This document shows, one piece after another, positions 24,477 through 36,419 of a stretch of DNA of 64,000 bases. Origin of the DNA: Babylonia areolata (lineage: Eukaryota; Mollusca; Gastropoda; Neogastropoda; Buccinidae). Numbering within the stretch: position 1 is the first letter of the stretch; every line of letters begins with the position of its first letter. The notes under the pieces were generated by a model that had not been told where the DNA came from, did no database searches, and worked only from the letters and a program-made list of their open reading frames with translations. The stretch spans positions 10,342,214 through 10,406,213 of the forward strand of contig NC_134905.1 in the NCBI RefSeq assembly GCF_041734735.1. Reading direction: 5' to 3'. A program made the translations under genes and the position numbers.

Positions 24477-24833
24477 ACACACACACACACACACATAATA
24501 GATATGGAACAAACATGCAGTTTCACAGATATGAAAGCACGATCAAATACACATAAACGTACATGAGCACCAACACACACACACACACATTACCCTGCAC
24601 CCCCACCTACTCCACACACTCATTTCTCGGCAACACATCGCAGCTTCCACGGCACCACCACCACCACCCCCCACACGCACACTTACTTGTACAAGCACAC
24701 ACACATACGCCCATATCCCCCAACCCCCCACACATATATATATGCACACCCCAACGTTCCAATATTCCGTTGCTCCCACAATGTAGACATGCATACACAC
24801 ACATATCTCATCCTCTACACACACACACACTCA

Positions 24834-24873
<40 letters not shown>

Positions 24874-26246
24874 CACGCACAGAGCTCTCCTGATATATGT
24901 GCGTGTACACTTACACCCTCTCGCACGCACACAGACACACACATATACACACGCACAGAGGCTGCCACTGATTGGCCGCAAGAGGGGTGGGAAAAGATCT
25001 TTGATGCCAAGAACGTGGCGTCTAGGTGTTGCTCAGTCTATTGTATTTGGAAAAGCCCACAGAGACTCTGTTCCGTTTTGAAGTAATCTGCGCAGTGTTG
25101 GTTTGGAAATGATGCCGATATTCATTTGATTTGCAAAGCATCGTGCTCTACCTTTCATGCTAGTCTTACGGCCGCTCCCTCTCTCTCTACCTTTATTTCT
25201 TTTAGGCGATCGATGGTGTGATGGCCTTGTACCTGTTCTTTTTTGGTATTCTTTGACTTTCTGAGGATTTCTGATTTTCCTAGATGTAGGCCGCTCGTTG
25301 TTGCGTTACCAGCAAGTCTGTCAGCTCGCTCATTTCCCTTAACACCTGCATGTCCCGGGCAGTATGACCATGTGAGGTTTTTAATCTGAAAGTTGCGCAT
25401 TGCCTCATGCCACTCTGGGCTTCCCATTCTGCTTTCAATTTTCTGTATGAGGTTCATTGAGTCCGTTAGAATCATGGCATGTTGGTTTCCGGGCTTATGG
25501 ATAGATGATAGCCACTGGAGGGCATGTGTCACAGCTTCAACTTCCATGGTTAAGCTGGAGGTTGTGACTTTGTAGGCAGCATTCTCTTCCCTAATTGTTT
25601 TTCCATTTTGTTTCGCAGTGAATCCCCATCCGGATTGGTCTTTGTTGATTGAGCCATCTGTGTATATGATGATGTCCTCTTCTTTACTGTTTTCTTCTAC
25701 GAGTAGCTTCACTTCTGCATCAGTTTTGCCCTCTGTCCATTCCCGACAATGTCTTCCAAGAGTGGGTGAAATGGCTGTGTTGAATAGATGATTGAGGTTT
25801 GGGGGTTTTTCCTCCCATTCTTTTGTTTCTTTCAGGTCTTGTAGTCGGCATACCAGCTGGATTGTGTCTTCTGCTTGCCCCAACCATGATCTTCCTCGTC
25901 CTAGACGGCTGCCTTTTGGTTCCTTGATTGCGTCATGTAGTGGGTTTGAGGGTTTTCTAATGTAGGTCTTGACCTGTTCTAACTTGTTTCTGGCCTGCAC
26001 TGAAGGAAGGTCAAGCAGGCATCGCATGGTTTCCGTGGGCGTGTCTTTTGTTGTTCCAAGGATCAGCCTCATAGCTTCATTTTGAACTCTCTAATTTTAG
26101 GAGGCTGCTTTGAGACGGTGTTGTTAGCCCAAGTCCGTAGTCGATCACACTGTGAACGAGTGATTGATATAGCAGGAAGAGGTGGCGTTGTTCACTACCT
26201 TTTTTGCCATTGCTTTAAGACTGAAAGACCCTTTTAGCATTAATAT
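24114..26246 (-). mobile_element. LINE B: second copy of the LINE A family, 5'-truncated
   Basis: Its 3' end carries the same 110-bp tail block (24127-24237) and GT-rich 3' UTR as LINE A. The 5' truncation point is at about 26246, in the RT C-terminal region. AAGATCC occurs at both borders and may be part of the target duplication. Confidence 0.88.
25155..26072 (-). pseudogene. LINE B RNase H and RT C-terminus (open 305 codons)
   Basis: Reads MRLILGTTKDTPTETMRCLL, then an intact RNase H: IIIYTDGSINKDQSG, TMEVEAVTHALQWL, AMILTDSMNLIQKIE and WSYCPGHAGVKGNERADRLA. All four catalytic acidic residues are present and Trp follows HALQ where LINE A has a stop. It is truncated upstream, so not a functional element. 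Confidence 0.88.
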
Positions 26247-26335
26247 ATAAGATCCAGTGATGTTCAGTGATGTAAAGATCCAGTGATGTCCAGATCCAGT
26301 GATGTACAGAGCCAGTGATGTCCAGTGATGTGGTT

Positions 26336-28321
26336 CGTCCGTCGGGATCGACGAGGACCATCTAGTCATCCTGGTGGTGGGTGGGTTGTGCTCTGTGGGT
26401 GCGCAGATGACTGGTCAGGCCAATCCGCGCCCGGAAGGTTCTGACGCAGTGTGGACAGGGGATGGTGATGGCTGTCGGGGACATGCTGGCACTGCTTTTC
26501 CTGGCCTGTCTGCGTTGCTCTGCCGCAGCGATTCTGTTGGCCTCACAGGATTTGGCGCCTTTGTGGACAGCTGAACGCCACTTTGGTCTGTCCATTGCAT
26601 TCAGCTCCCACGTGTCATGGCTGATTTTGAAGGCCTTCAGAGAAGCTTTCAGAGTGTCTTTGAAGCGCTTCTTTTGGCCTCCATGGGAACGCTTGCCATG
26701 TTGGAGTTTACCGTACAGCAGTTTCTCGGGGAGCCAGTGGTCTGGCATGCGAACTACATGGCCTGCCCAGCGCAGCTGGGCCTGCATCAAGATGGCGTAG
26801 ATGCTGGGCAAGTTTGCACGAGTGAGCACCTCTGTGTCAGGGATCTTCTCTTGCCACTTTATGCCAAGAAGTTTTCTGAGGCTGGTGGTGTGGAAGTGGT
26901 TCAGCTTTTTGGCATGGCGTTTGTAGACCACACATCCATACAGCAGTGTGGTGAGAACTATGGCCTTGTATACTTTGAGCTGCGTCTCCAGGGTGATGCC
27001 TCTCCTGTTCAAAACGTTCTTATGGAGTCTGCCGAAGGCAGTGCTGGCTTTGGCGAGTCTGGCATTCACCTTGTCGTTGATGACAACTGTGCGAGAGAGT
27101 GTGCTGCCCAGGTATGTGAACTTGTTCACCGCGTTCAGTCGTTGCCCGTTGATGAAGATGTTTGGTTCAACGTAAGGCTTTCCTGGAGCTGGCTGGTGCA
27201 TCACCTCAGTCTTCTTTGTGCTGATTGTAAGGCCAAAGTTGTCACAGGCAGCAGAGAACTTATCGACGCTGTGTTGCGTATCAGCTTCAGAGGCAGCGTT
27301 GAGAGCACAGTCATCAGCAAACAGGAAGTCGTTGACGGTGTCTGTCCTCACCTTGGTTTTTGTTTGAAGCCTCCTGAGGTTGAGGAGTGAGCCATCTGTG
27401 TGGTACCTGATGCCAATGCCTACGTCAGCGTCTCTGAAAGCATCTGTCAGCATGGCTGAAAACATGAGACTGAACAGGGTGGGGGCAAGAACACACCCTT
27501 GCTTGACTCCATTGGAGACAGGGAATGGTTCTGAAGCCTCTCCGTTGTCTTGGACTCGGGCCAGCATCCCATCGTGTAGTTGCCGTATGATAGTGATGAA
27601 CTTTCTGGGACATCCGTACTTCGCCATGATTCTCCAAAGGCCATCTCTGCTAACAGTATCGAAGGCCTTGGTCAGATCGACATAGGTGGAGTAAAGGTCG
27701 GCGTTCTGTTACTGACACTTCTCCTGGAGCTGCCTGGCAGCAAACACCATGACGATAGTCCCGCGTTCTTTCCGGAAGCCACACTGGCTCTCTGGTAGGA
27801 GACTTGCTCAAGGCGCGCTATGAGACGGTTGAGTAGCACTCTGGCCAGAGTCTCGCCTGCGACGGACAGCAGGAATATTCCACGATAGTTGTCACAGGCC
27901 TGACGATTTCCTTTGCGCTTGTACAGGTGTATGATGGAAGCGTCTTTGAAGTCCTGTGGAACTGCCTCATGCTGCCAGATGAGCTGGAACAGCTGATGAA
28001 GCTTCTCAGTCAGCGCCATACCACCTTCTTTGTAGACCTTAGCTGGGATGGAGTCTGAGCCAGGGGCTTTGCCACTGGATAGCAGACGGATAGCTTTCTG
28101 GGTCTCCTCCAAAGTTGGAATGGCATCCAACGACTCACTGACTGGCACCTGGGGGAGTCGGTCGATGGCTTCATCATTGATGGTGGAAGGGCGGTTCAGT
28201 ACGCTGTCAAAGTGTTCAGCCCATCTCTCAAGGATCCCGTCCTTGTCAGTGATTAGGGTAGAACCATCAGCACTGAGGAGTGGAGCAGATCCGGAGGTGG
28301 TGGGACCGTAGAACAGAGCGA
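26336..28321 (-). mobile_element. LINE C, 3' segment (RT to 3' end), RTE-like
   Basis: Same family as LINE D. RT from YGPTTSGSAPLLSADGST to the end, with FLFADDCALNA, RWAGHVVRMPDHWLPE and terminal finger CPHCVRTFRARIGLTSHLRT. A frame change lies near 27630-27720. The 3' UTR ends near 26336, against the GATCCAGTGATG array. The 5' part of the same element lies next door in the opposite orientation. Confidence 0.85.
26362..28320 (-). pseudogene. LINE C RT coding remnant
   Basis: Two open stretches, 27672-28320 (SGKAPGSDSIPAKVYKEGG, ASIIHLYKRKGNRQ) and 26362-27627 (MAKYGCPRKFITIIRQLHDG to the finger), are joined in the wrong frame. The segment holding DLTKAFDTV spans the shift and is damaged. 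Confidence 0.8.
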
Positions 28322-28324
28322 CGA

Positions 28325-29512
28325 AGCGCAAGTCATCGCGCAAGTCATCAGTCATCCTTCATCCCATACCATCAGTTTCCCCAAGCCCTGTGGCGACAGG
28401 CGAGTGACGAAGCGACAGGTGTGGGTACACTGGCAGTCGTAGCCGCGGACCTGCACACAGGCGGCTCAGGCCATAGGGTCGTTTTTCACCGACTGGAGCA
28501 GCGGTGGAGATCGGCAGGCCCCTGAGCGACTGAGCAGCCCTCTTCAGGACAGCACTGCTCACCTCCATGGCACGAGGAAGGGGCAAGAAAAGGTGCCCTA
28601 AACATTGCCTGCTCCACACCACCCTAGTCAGCATACCACGGCTGACGGGGGCCCAACTCAAGGGATCGACACACAAAGAAAAGAAAGAAGAAAACAAGGA
28701 GCACTCCACTGACCATTGCCACATGGAACGTGCGTACGCTTCTGGACAGAGGCGACTCAGACAGACCACAGAGACGCACAGCACTCATTGCGAGTGAACT
28801 AGCCAGGTACAGCATCGACATCCTTCCTTAAGTGAGACCAGACTGGCAGAAGAAGGCGAACTCAGTGAGCGAGGCGCAGGCTCCACCTTCTTTTGGAGTG
28901 GTCGCGGACTTGAGGAGAGACGTGAGGCTGGAGTTGGCTTTGCAGTGAAGACAACCCTCGTTGGCAAGTTGGCTGGCCCCCCGAAAGGAGTGAACGACCG
29001 CCTGATGATGAAACTCCCCTTATGCAACGGGAAGAAGTTTACCACCATTGTCAGCGCCTACGCGCCCACCATGACCAACCCGGATGAGATGAAGGACAAG
29101 TTCTACGAGGACCTGAACGCTGTCATCACCACTGTTCCCAACGCAGACAAGCTCATCATTCTTGGTGACTTTGACGCGAGAGTTTGCTGTGACACTACCT
29201 CCTGGGAAGGCGTGATTGGGAAGCATGGGGTTGGTAACTGTAACAGCAACGGTCTACTACTTCTTCAGCCATGTGCCGAGCACGACCTTCTTATCACAAA
29301 CACCGTCTTCTGCCTCCCTACCCGTAACAGGACGTCATGGATGCATCCTCGCTCTGGGCATTGGCATCTCATCGACTTTGTCATCGTCAGGAAAAGGGAC
29401 AGGCAGGACGTACGAGTCACGAGGGCCATGTGCAGCGCTGAGTGCTGGACAGAGCACCGCCTTAACGTCTCCAAACTCACCCTCCACATCCAGCCCAGGA
29501 GACGGCCTCAGT
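28325..29512 (+). mobile_element. LINE C, inverted 5' segment (5' UTR and endonuclease)
   Basis: Matches LINE D from about 4968 to about 6160: 5' UTR, then GRGLEERREAGVGFAV, SAYAPTMTNPDEMKDK, IILGDFDARV, HLIDFVIVRKRDRQDV and HRLNVSKL. The usual GDFN is GDFD here, so an endonuclease active-site Asn is lost. There is also a shift near 28830. About 430 bp present in LINE D between the two segments are missing, the standard product of twin priming. Confidence 0.85.
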
Positions 29513-29630
29513 GCATGAAAGAGAACAGCACGGTGGTGAAGCCTTTTCATTATTTGCTGTTCAAATATGGAACTCTTTGCCTCACCACGTCCGTCACAGC
29601 CCCTCACTACTTTCCTTTAAATCTAACAGA
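29513..29630 (+). mobile_element. Scrap of a CR1/L2-like LINE C-terminus
   Basis: One frame reads GGEAFSLFAVQIWNSLPHHV then RHSPSLLSFKSN, the characteristic end of CR1/L2-like polyproteins. It is about 118 bp, between LINE C and the rest of the GATCCAGTGATG array. Confidence 0.6.
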
Positions 29631-30095
29631 TCCAGTCATGTTCGGTGATGTACAGATCCAGTGATGCACAGATCCAGTGATGTTCGGTGATGTACAGATC
29701 CAGTGATGTCCAGTGTGTACAGATCCAGTGATGTTCATTGATGTACAGATCCAATGATGTTCAGATCCAGTGATGTTCGGTGATGTACAGATCCAGTGAT
29801 GTCGGTGATGTACAGATCCAGTGATGTTGAGTATGTGAAGATCCAGTTATGTTCAGTGGTGTACAGATCCAGTGATGCTGAGTGTGTCCAGATCCAGTAA
29901 TTTCAGTGTGTCCAGATCCAGTAATTTCAGTGTGTACAGAACCAGTGATAATCAGTGTGTTCAGATCCAGTGATAATCAGTGTGTTCAGATCCAGTGATT
30001 GTGTTCAGATCCAGTGATAATCAGTGTGTTCAGATCCAGTAATGTTCAGTATTTTCAGATTTCCCACTCTATCACTATCTCCAACCAACCAGGGT

Positions 30096-30139
<44 letters not shown>

Positions 30140-30224
30140 GATCGTTGTTGCTAAAAGACTAATCAGAAGTTGCTTCACTTTAATCTAACATCCTCACCAC
30201 AGACCATCTTCTCTGTTCCTCCAG

Positions 30225-30307
30225 GAATCATGATCCTGTCTGCAGCTTTCCTGAAAATGAGAGCCACTTGTTTCCTGCAGTCATGTGACAAGATGGAAGC
30301 AGTTTAA
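30225..30307 (+). CDS. Possible terminal exon of the same unidentified gene
   Basis: Acceptor CTGTTCCTCCAG, then an exon reading (G)IMILSAAFLKMRATCFLQSC and DKMEAV before TAA at 30305-30307. The phase fits the candidate donor at 23722, so the two exons would form one helix LFLGIMILSAAFL and a short polar tail. Between them lie LINEs B and C and the GATCCAGTGATG array, giving a 6.5-kb intron. If real, this gene converges on MAO with about 6 kb between the two stops. Function unknown. Confidence 0.38.
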
Positions 30308-30427
30308 GAAAACGCTGATTGGTCATTGCAGGAAAAGGGCGTGCCTGGGACTAGCCAATCAGAGAGGCTGCCAGGCGTGAAGAGGACGCTGATTGAGAGG
30401 AGGAAGATATATTGTAGAATTAAAGAA

Positions 30428-30778
30428 GGAAGGTAGCTGAATGGTTAAGACACTTATCTGTCAATACAGTGTCCATGTGGGTCTTGGTTCTATTCCCCTA
30501 TCAAACTTTCTCCCAAATTTGACTGGAAAATCAAATTGAGCGTGTAATCATTCGGATGGGATGATAAACCGAGTTTCCGTGTGCAGCACGCACTTGGTGC
30601 ATGGCAACAAAAATGTCCTCTGACAAAATTCTGTGGAAGGAATCCACTCTGACAGGTACAGAAATATAAATACATGCACTCAAGGCCTGACCAGTACATT
30701 GGATAAGCTGCCTAGCAGAAGTGCTGTAGCGTAGGTATACACAGATTTTTGCAGTGACGCCTCCTTGAGAAACTGAAA
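30428..30778 (+). mobile_element. SINE with tRNA-like head, common core and tail type 1 (LINE A tail)
   Basis: The head has pol III box A- and B-like sequences (TAGCTGAATGGTTAAGA and GGTCTTGGTTCTATTCC). The core contains ATAAACCGAGTTTCCGTGTG. The 3' end, CAAGGCCTGACC to CCTCCTTGAGAAACTGAAAT, is a diverged copy of the block that ends LINEs A and B, which implies mobilisation by that LINE. Confidence 0.78.
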
Positions 30779-30829
30779 TCGTAGAGTTTATACTGAACCT
30801 GTTATTTTGTATTTGTGTTACTCTTTTTG

Positions 30830-31190
30830 TTACAACAGACTTCTCTGTGTGAAATTCGGGCTAATCTCCCCAGAGAGAGCGCATCGCTACACTGACAGCA
30901 CCACCCATGTTTTGTATTTATTTCTGCCTGCAGTTTTATTTGTTTTCCTATCGAAGTGGATTTTTCTAGGGACAATCCTTTTGTTGCCGTGGGTTCATTA
31001 ACGTGCGCTAAATGCATGCTGCAAACGGGGCCTCGGTTTAACGTCTCATCCGAATGACTAGCGTCCAGGCCACCACTCAAGGTCTAGTGGAGGGAGAGAA
31101 AATACTGGCGACTGCCGGTGTGATTCGAACCAGTGCGCTCAGATTCTTGCTTCCTAGGCAGATGAGTTGCCTCTTGGCCAACACTCCACA
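30830..31190 (-). mobile_element. SINE with tRNA-like head, common core and tail type 2
   Basis: On the minus strand the head reads TTGGCCAAGAGGCAACTCAT with box B GGTTCGAATCACACC. The core ATTCGGATGAGACG-type sequence follows, then the tail AATTTCACACAGAGAAGTCT. The core is shared with the SINE just to the left; the tail is not. Confidence 0.78.
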
Positions 31191-31199
31191 AAAAACCAA

Positions 31200-32277
31200 C
31201 AACACTCCACATATACTTTCCTGCACATGAGAGATTGTGAAAACAGTGACTAATCTCTGTGTTTCTTCTCTTTTTAACTTTGTAAACCAATTACAATGTG
31301 TGTATGGTCGGTTAAAATTTTTTTTTTTTTAATCTGTACAGGGATTGGATTGTTTCGTGTTGTTTCCATCTTTTGTGGTGTGTGGTGTCGTGAATATACA
31401 ACCTGAGTGTGGAAACTTTTACGCCCCATGTACAAATCAGGTTCATTCATTCATTAGATGTTATTTTTAATGGATTATGAACATAGTGCCTTGAATCTTT
31501 TCCTCTCTGTTCATGCTTTGTTTCATGGAATTAGTGGAAGATCATTCCGACTCTTGTGTGCTGGAAAAAACTAGGCAGACACGTTCTGTTTGTTAAAGGT
31601 AATGGAAAATCTCGATAATTATTTCTACCAAGTTGTGGTATTTACTGACTTCTTCTCATTCCTCCGCCTTTCATTTTCTTGTTTACAAATATGATTACTT
31701 TGATCAGGCCATCGATTGCCGTTCTTCATCCACCATCCTACACTGAATGCATTCCACAAAATACTTACAGGTCTTAAAGCAAAGGGTTTTGTTTTATACT
31801 TGCTTGGATTCAGGATCACTTGGGTGTTCGAGGCTGGAACATGCAAAAGACATAAACAGACATCGCAGGAAATCGGAAGGATGTGCATAATTCACACAGA
31901 GGTTATTCCTGTCATGTGCACAGATATAACCATCACTCAGCTCTCCCAGTCCTCCACTCCCCACACTCATAATAAAAGCAACAATGCAGTTCCACTGATT
32001 ACACTTGGTATTATTCATAAACGTGTCATGCATTTAAACAGCTCAAACATCCCGCATGAATCTGATTACTTTAAACATCTGCTTAAGAAGAATAAAGCGA
32101 AAACAAACGAAGAAAAAGTTATAAAAACAACAACAAAAACACAACAACAAAGCACCATCAAACTTGAAAACAAAAGTCAAGTTTAACAGAAACAAAGTAG
32201 AACTTTTGAGAAACTTACAGCTTCTACACTGGCTAATTTTATTCTCACTTTGTCTTTCTTTTTGGTTATTCTGAGGA

Positions 32278-32311
<34 letters not shown>

Positions 32312-32357
32312 CTTTCTTTAGTTTGACGTCTTTTCACTGGTAAGTGATATCCGACGG

Positions 32358-32398
<41 letters not shown>

Positions 32399-34035
32399 GG
32401 TGTGGGTGTGGGTGTGTGTGTACATGCGTGCGTGCGTACGTGTGTGTATGTGTGTGTGCGAGCGCGTCCACGCATGTGCGTGTATACGAGTGTGTATGTG
32501 TTTGTCTCTGTGTGCATGTGTGTGTGTGTAAACAAACTGAAAAACTGCTTTTAAAGTGCCGTCCTTCAATATGCATCAGTGAATCTGAAATGAAGGCATA
32601 CACCATCTTCCTCGATTAGACAATCACATTAAACACATGCATGCAAATCTTTTTACACACACCAGACATAGACAGACATATAAACAGAGACAGGGAGAGA
32701 GACAGAACTCATATACAGGGAAAGAGACGAACTGACATTTTTTCAAAACAGATTTCCTTCAAGGTCATTGTTATCACATACTGACCCAGACGCACGCAAT
32801 TCCAGAATGAGAACCTTTTTTCTTCTAAATATGGGCCTAAGCATACTAGGCCTAATGCCGTCTATTCTTCGGTAGCAATTCACCCAGACTTAACCCGTTC
32901 AGATCGGAGAAGATATTGCTGGGTTTGGTATTTGCTTGTCAATGTAACACTACTCTGATATAGTTCAGAGCACTTTGCGCTTCAGAAAATATTACCTTGA
33001 TTTCTTACCCGCAACTTTTTTTTCATAGAGCTGTTTCATATTGTCTGTTCAATAGAATATTGTTTATGTTTTTTCAAATATTCCTTTCTCTTTAAAAGTT
33101 ATACTTGTATTAATTATTTCTTATGGTCTTTATTCCATATGACTCTCTCTCATTTCATGCGGACACAGTAGTCGATTTTGATAAAAACCGAAAGCAAACT
33201 GTACTGTTATATTTATATATATATATTTTTTATTCTCTAAACTTGGCACTTTGATTTGATATTCTGACACAACAACAAGAGCAGTCATTTTTTGTTGTTC
33301 TTGTTCAAACAAGAACTTCTTTTGCTAAGTACGGAAGTTATATTTCTGGTGCATGTCTTTGCTGCAGATAGTAAAAAAGGGAAATTAATCTTATTGCTAG
33401 GGGGGTTAATTTGTTTTAAACTGATCTTTCTCATCTTGAATATTACATTCTGAAATTATACTCAATACATAAAAAGCTTGTGTGTTTTACTCTCAGTGTA
33501 CAGGGCTTTCACTATGTTCATTCGCCCAAGTGGTCTTTTTCGGAAAATACTAAAATCAATACTACGAGTGGACTTTATAGATCTATTGGCTGAGCCCTGA
33601 ATATCATAGGCAAAAATCAATTGCGTACACATATTTATACATATTCAAAGCGCTTGCTCATATTCCTCGCGAAGGTCGCCATTTTGTTTCAAGTTGTTGA
33701 CCTGCCGGTTCAATCCTATATTCAATACACGATAACATGTGATATGATGGAAAGTTGGAGAAGGAGACCGTTAAATATTTATTCAAAGAAAGATTTGTGA
33801 ACGCCTGATCACTTACTGGGTCATGACCCAAACTGCCATAAAAATATCAACAAAATCAGTCGGAATTCACAGTTAAAAATAATAAACCATGAGAGTTAAT
33901 ACCCTTGATGAAACGTAAAAATTTCCAGTCTTGACTTTTCTCAAAATGAAGTCCTTTTCACTTCATACGACGTTTAGAAGTACTTGTACTTGGCTCTACA
34001 TGTTAGTTTAACAAAATACTCAATTTTCATATCAA
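31200..34035. other. AT-rich anonymous sequence with GT microsatellites
   Basis: TG tracts at 32279-32308 and 32360-32440. No exon, LINE or SINE signature recognised. It lies between the end of the plus-strand candidate gene and the 3' side of MAO. Confidence 0.45.
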
Positions 34036-34039
34036 CTTT

Positions 34040-34560
34040 AAAACTATAAAACTAGAATGAACATGAAAGAGAAATTGAATCGACCGTGTGGTACATTCCC
34101 GGCGGGTGTAACTAAACTTGTACATCTATCTAGATCCAGAGAAAACGGCTAAATATTGCAGTGTGATGGCGGTGATAGCCACGTCTCCTTTACCGCGGAC
34201 TTAAAAAGAATTTTAATTGCCCTTAAAGATTTTTTGATTCCCCCAAGATACACCAGAATAATATGATTTAAACAGCATTCTCACTGCGAATACCGCAATC
34301 GCTTTTATTGCCCTTTAAAAAAGCATGTTTAAATGTTAAATTTTTGAACGTCAGTTAAGGAGCCACGATAGTGTGTTGGGTAAGACAGTTTCTTCTCACC
34401 CGAACACGCAGGATTCGAATCTGCCGTCAGGTTTTTTTTTCTTTTTCTTTTTTTAACCGGAAGCTTTATACTAACAAATACAGAACACATTTTAACGATT
34501 AGATTTTTTTAAAGTGTATGACAAGTGAGTCTTGAAGACCTAGCCTCTCTTGTTTTTGTT
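34040..34560 (+). repeat. Old composite repeat with tRNA-like promoter segment
   Basis: The first part (ACTAGAATGAACATGA to AGAGAAAACGGCTAAA) recurs at 52320-52510 and 52545-52740. The second part (ATTTTTGAACGT, box B-like GGATTCGAATCTGCC, ACACATTTTAACGATT) recurs at 58190-58380 and 60783-61000. The copies are well diverged. Confidence 0.55.
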
Positions 34561-35230
34561 GTTGTTGTTGTTGTTGTTGTTTGTTTGTTTTTGTTTTTTG
34601 CTGCCCCATCATCTGCACCGTTTCAGTAGCATTGCTCCCACGCCGCTCATTTAGATTCCCCAATACACGGCCACACCTGGGTTCGTCCATCACAGTTCCA
34701 GCGTCGGCAGTCCGCAGGGAGCCATCGATGTTAATTCGTCAAGAGGCCACACACCAGAGGAGACCCTGCACTGCTGCTGAGTCCCTTCAGGGGTGGTCAG
34801 TTGTGCCTGTTCTGATTTAACGTACTTAGGACACCACCTACTAAGCCCCCTACTGACGACAATAATGGCTTAGTCGCGGAGCCAGACTGAGCGAGTGTCC
34901 CTCCCATAGTGGAGACCGCCACCACGTCCCTCAAACAACAGCCCCCCATGAATCTGTCGACACTGAAGACACTGACAGGACTCACACCAAGCACGGAAGT
35001 GGAGAGGCATCGAAACTGAGGTCAAGAGAGGCATCGAAACTGAGGTCACCATGAGAACAGGGCATGGAATGCCAGACTTTGAGACTGGTTTGTTTATGAT
35101 GATGATGATGGAGGATGAGGATGACGATGACGATGTTGATATGGAGGTCCATTTTGGTTTGAGACTGCGTGACAAGACTGTATTCTACGCTTCCTGTCAT
35201 AATGATATCCCGGTGTTAACAAGGCCCGAG
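34561..35230. other. Anonymous sequence with short repeats
   Basis: A TTG run at 34554-34600, a 24-bp direct duplication (GGCATCGAAACTGAGGTCA) at about 35005-35050 and a GAT-type run at 35094-35140. No gene recognised. Confidence 0.4.
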
Positions 35231-35269
35231 AGATACAGACACTGGCACTGTTGATCAGGTAATTAGAGC

Positions 35270-35465
35270 AACACACCCAAAGACACATCCTTGAAGTGGA
35301 TGACACTCGACTGTGTGGTCCCAGTCTCCCCATTTAAGCCCACAGCACACTCAACTCTGGGTAGGAACAGGTCACCTCCGCAGGGATTCGAACCCACGTC
35401 CTCCCAGCCGTCAGTCCGCGACGCTAGCCACTTCGCCACGGCGGCTGGTGCCCTTGCTATGGTTT
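35270..35465 (-). mobile_element. tRNA-derived SINE head and body
   Basis: Minus strand: GCCGTGGCGAAGTGGCTAGC (box A-like) and GGGTTCGAATCCCTGC (box B), with a short body TGTGCTGTGGGCTTAAATGG. It is too diverged in the anticodon region to be a working tRNA gene. Confidence 0.65.
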
Positions 35466-35574
35466 GCAAAGCGTTAAAAACTGGGAATAACGTATATCTG
35501 AATACGCACAGACGTAGTGTAGACACTCCTCACCCCACAAGGAGGATTACTTGGAGTGGTTTTACTTACGGTGT

Positions 35575-36060
35575 TAAACTGTACACAGCTCTGCGTCAGT
35601 TAAAGATCCCCTTGTTCCTAGTGCTTTCTCGGCAGCCCAAGGTTTGTTCAGGGACAAAACGTGTGCTGCCCATGAGCAGTTATACATCCCGATGTATTCT
35701 GTGTGTACCAGTCCCAAGTTAGTATTCCAGACTTTTCCCACCCCCTGGTCAACAGACGTGCAGACCTGACAGTGCCCGTACTCCATTCGTGTATACGCAT
35801 GCACGGGACAGGGATCAAGATAGTGTTCACGTTAAAGTTCCTGTAATCAAAGTCTGTGTTTTGAAACAATTACATGCCCAACATGCACACCCACAGAAAC
35901 GAAGTGACGAGGGTGCTGCAACGCACGAAGAAGACCACTTTCCACCCACAGGCGTGATACACACATAACAACAACAAAAACATTACTTTGAACAGTGGTA
36001 AGGATCGAACCCTCAACACTACAGTGAGCAATGCATGACGCTAATCGCTGCAGATGATAA
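35575..36060. repeat. Decayed SINE-like material
   Basis: 35840-35910 resembles the 5' module of the SINE at 58945-59320 (CTGTAATC, CCAACATGCACACCCAC). 35985-36060 has a minus-strand box B-like GGTTCGATCC. These are fragments only. Confidence 0.4.
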
Positions 36061-36419
36061 CTGCACGGCAGGAACCTAACCGGGTCCAGTAGTCCCTAGG
36101 GTTTTCTGGAAATGCTACACTTTTAACATTCATCAGCTTAACAGAACTACAGTGAAAACAATGGAAAAGCCATGAATAAAAACAAAACATAACAAAAGTA
36201 GGCGAAGGCAAGTAAAATTCCATTAATTAAAAATGCTGAACACAAACTAGCGTGGGCACATGAAACGAGGATTTCATCTATTAGAATTTTCTCACGTGAT
36301 CCAATGGAGAACTCGGCCAAAACAGGAAATCGTCAAACCAGACACTCCACCAGGTGATTAATCGATCAAGGAGTGTTCTCCAATAAACCACACAAAAAAG
36401 ATATGCTGGAGGAACAGGG

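Larger units (their letters stand above)
24022..30065. repeat. Tandem array based on GATCCAGTGATG, in three pieces
   Basis: Irregular units such as GATCCAGTGATGTTCAGTGA with TGTACA spacers at 24022-24113, 26247-26335 and 29631-30065. LINEs B and C lie between the pieces, so one original array was split by two insertions. Confidence 0.8.

Noticed and set aside
30428-30500. Possible tRNA gene
   Set aside because: Box A and B are present but there is no cloverleaf or anticodon arm; it is a SINE head. The same applies to 31080-31190, 34360-34430, 35400-35460, 51175-51260 and 61970-62025.
31716-32186. 156-codon open frame
   Set aside because: No motif, no splice context, low-complexity Lys/Thr/Gln end; looks like chance.
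34499-34693. Minus-strand frame MDEPRCGRVLGNLNERRGSN
   Set aside because: Tested as a possible MAO terminal exon but shows no match; the true last exon is 36420-36560.
35263-35526. Open frame with AVAKWLASRTDGWEDVGSNP
   Set aside because: A familiar false protein from the minus strand of a tRNA-derived SINE head.
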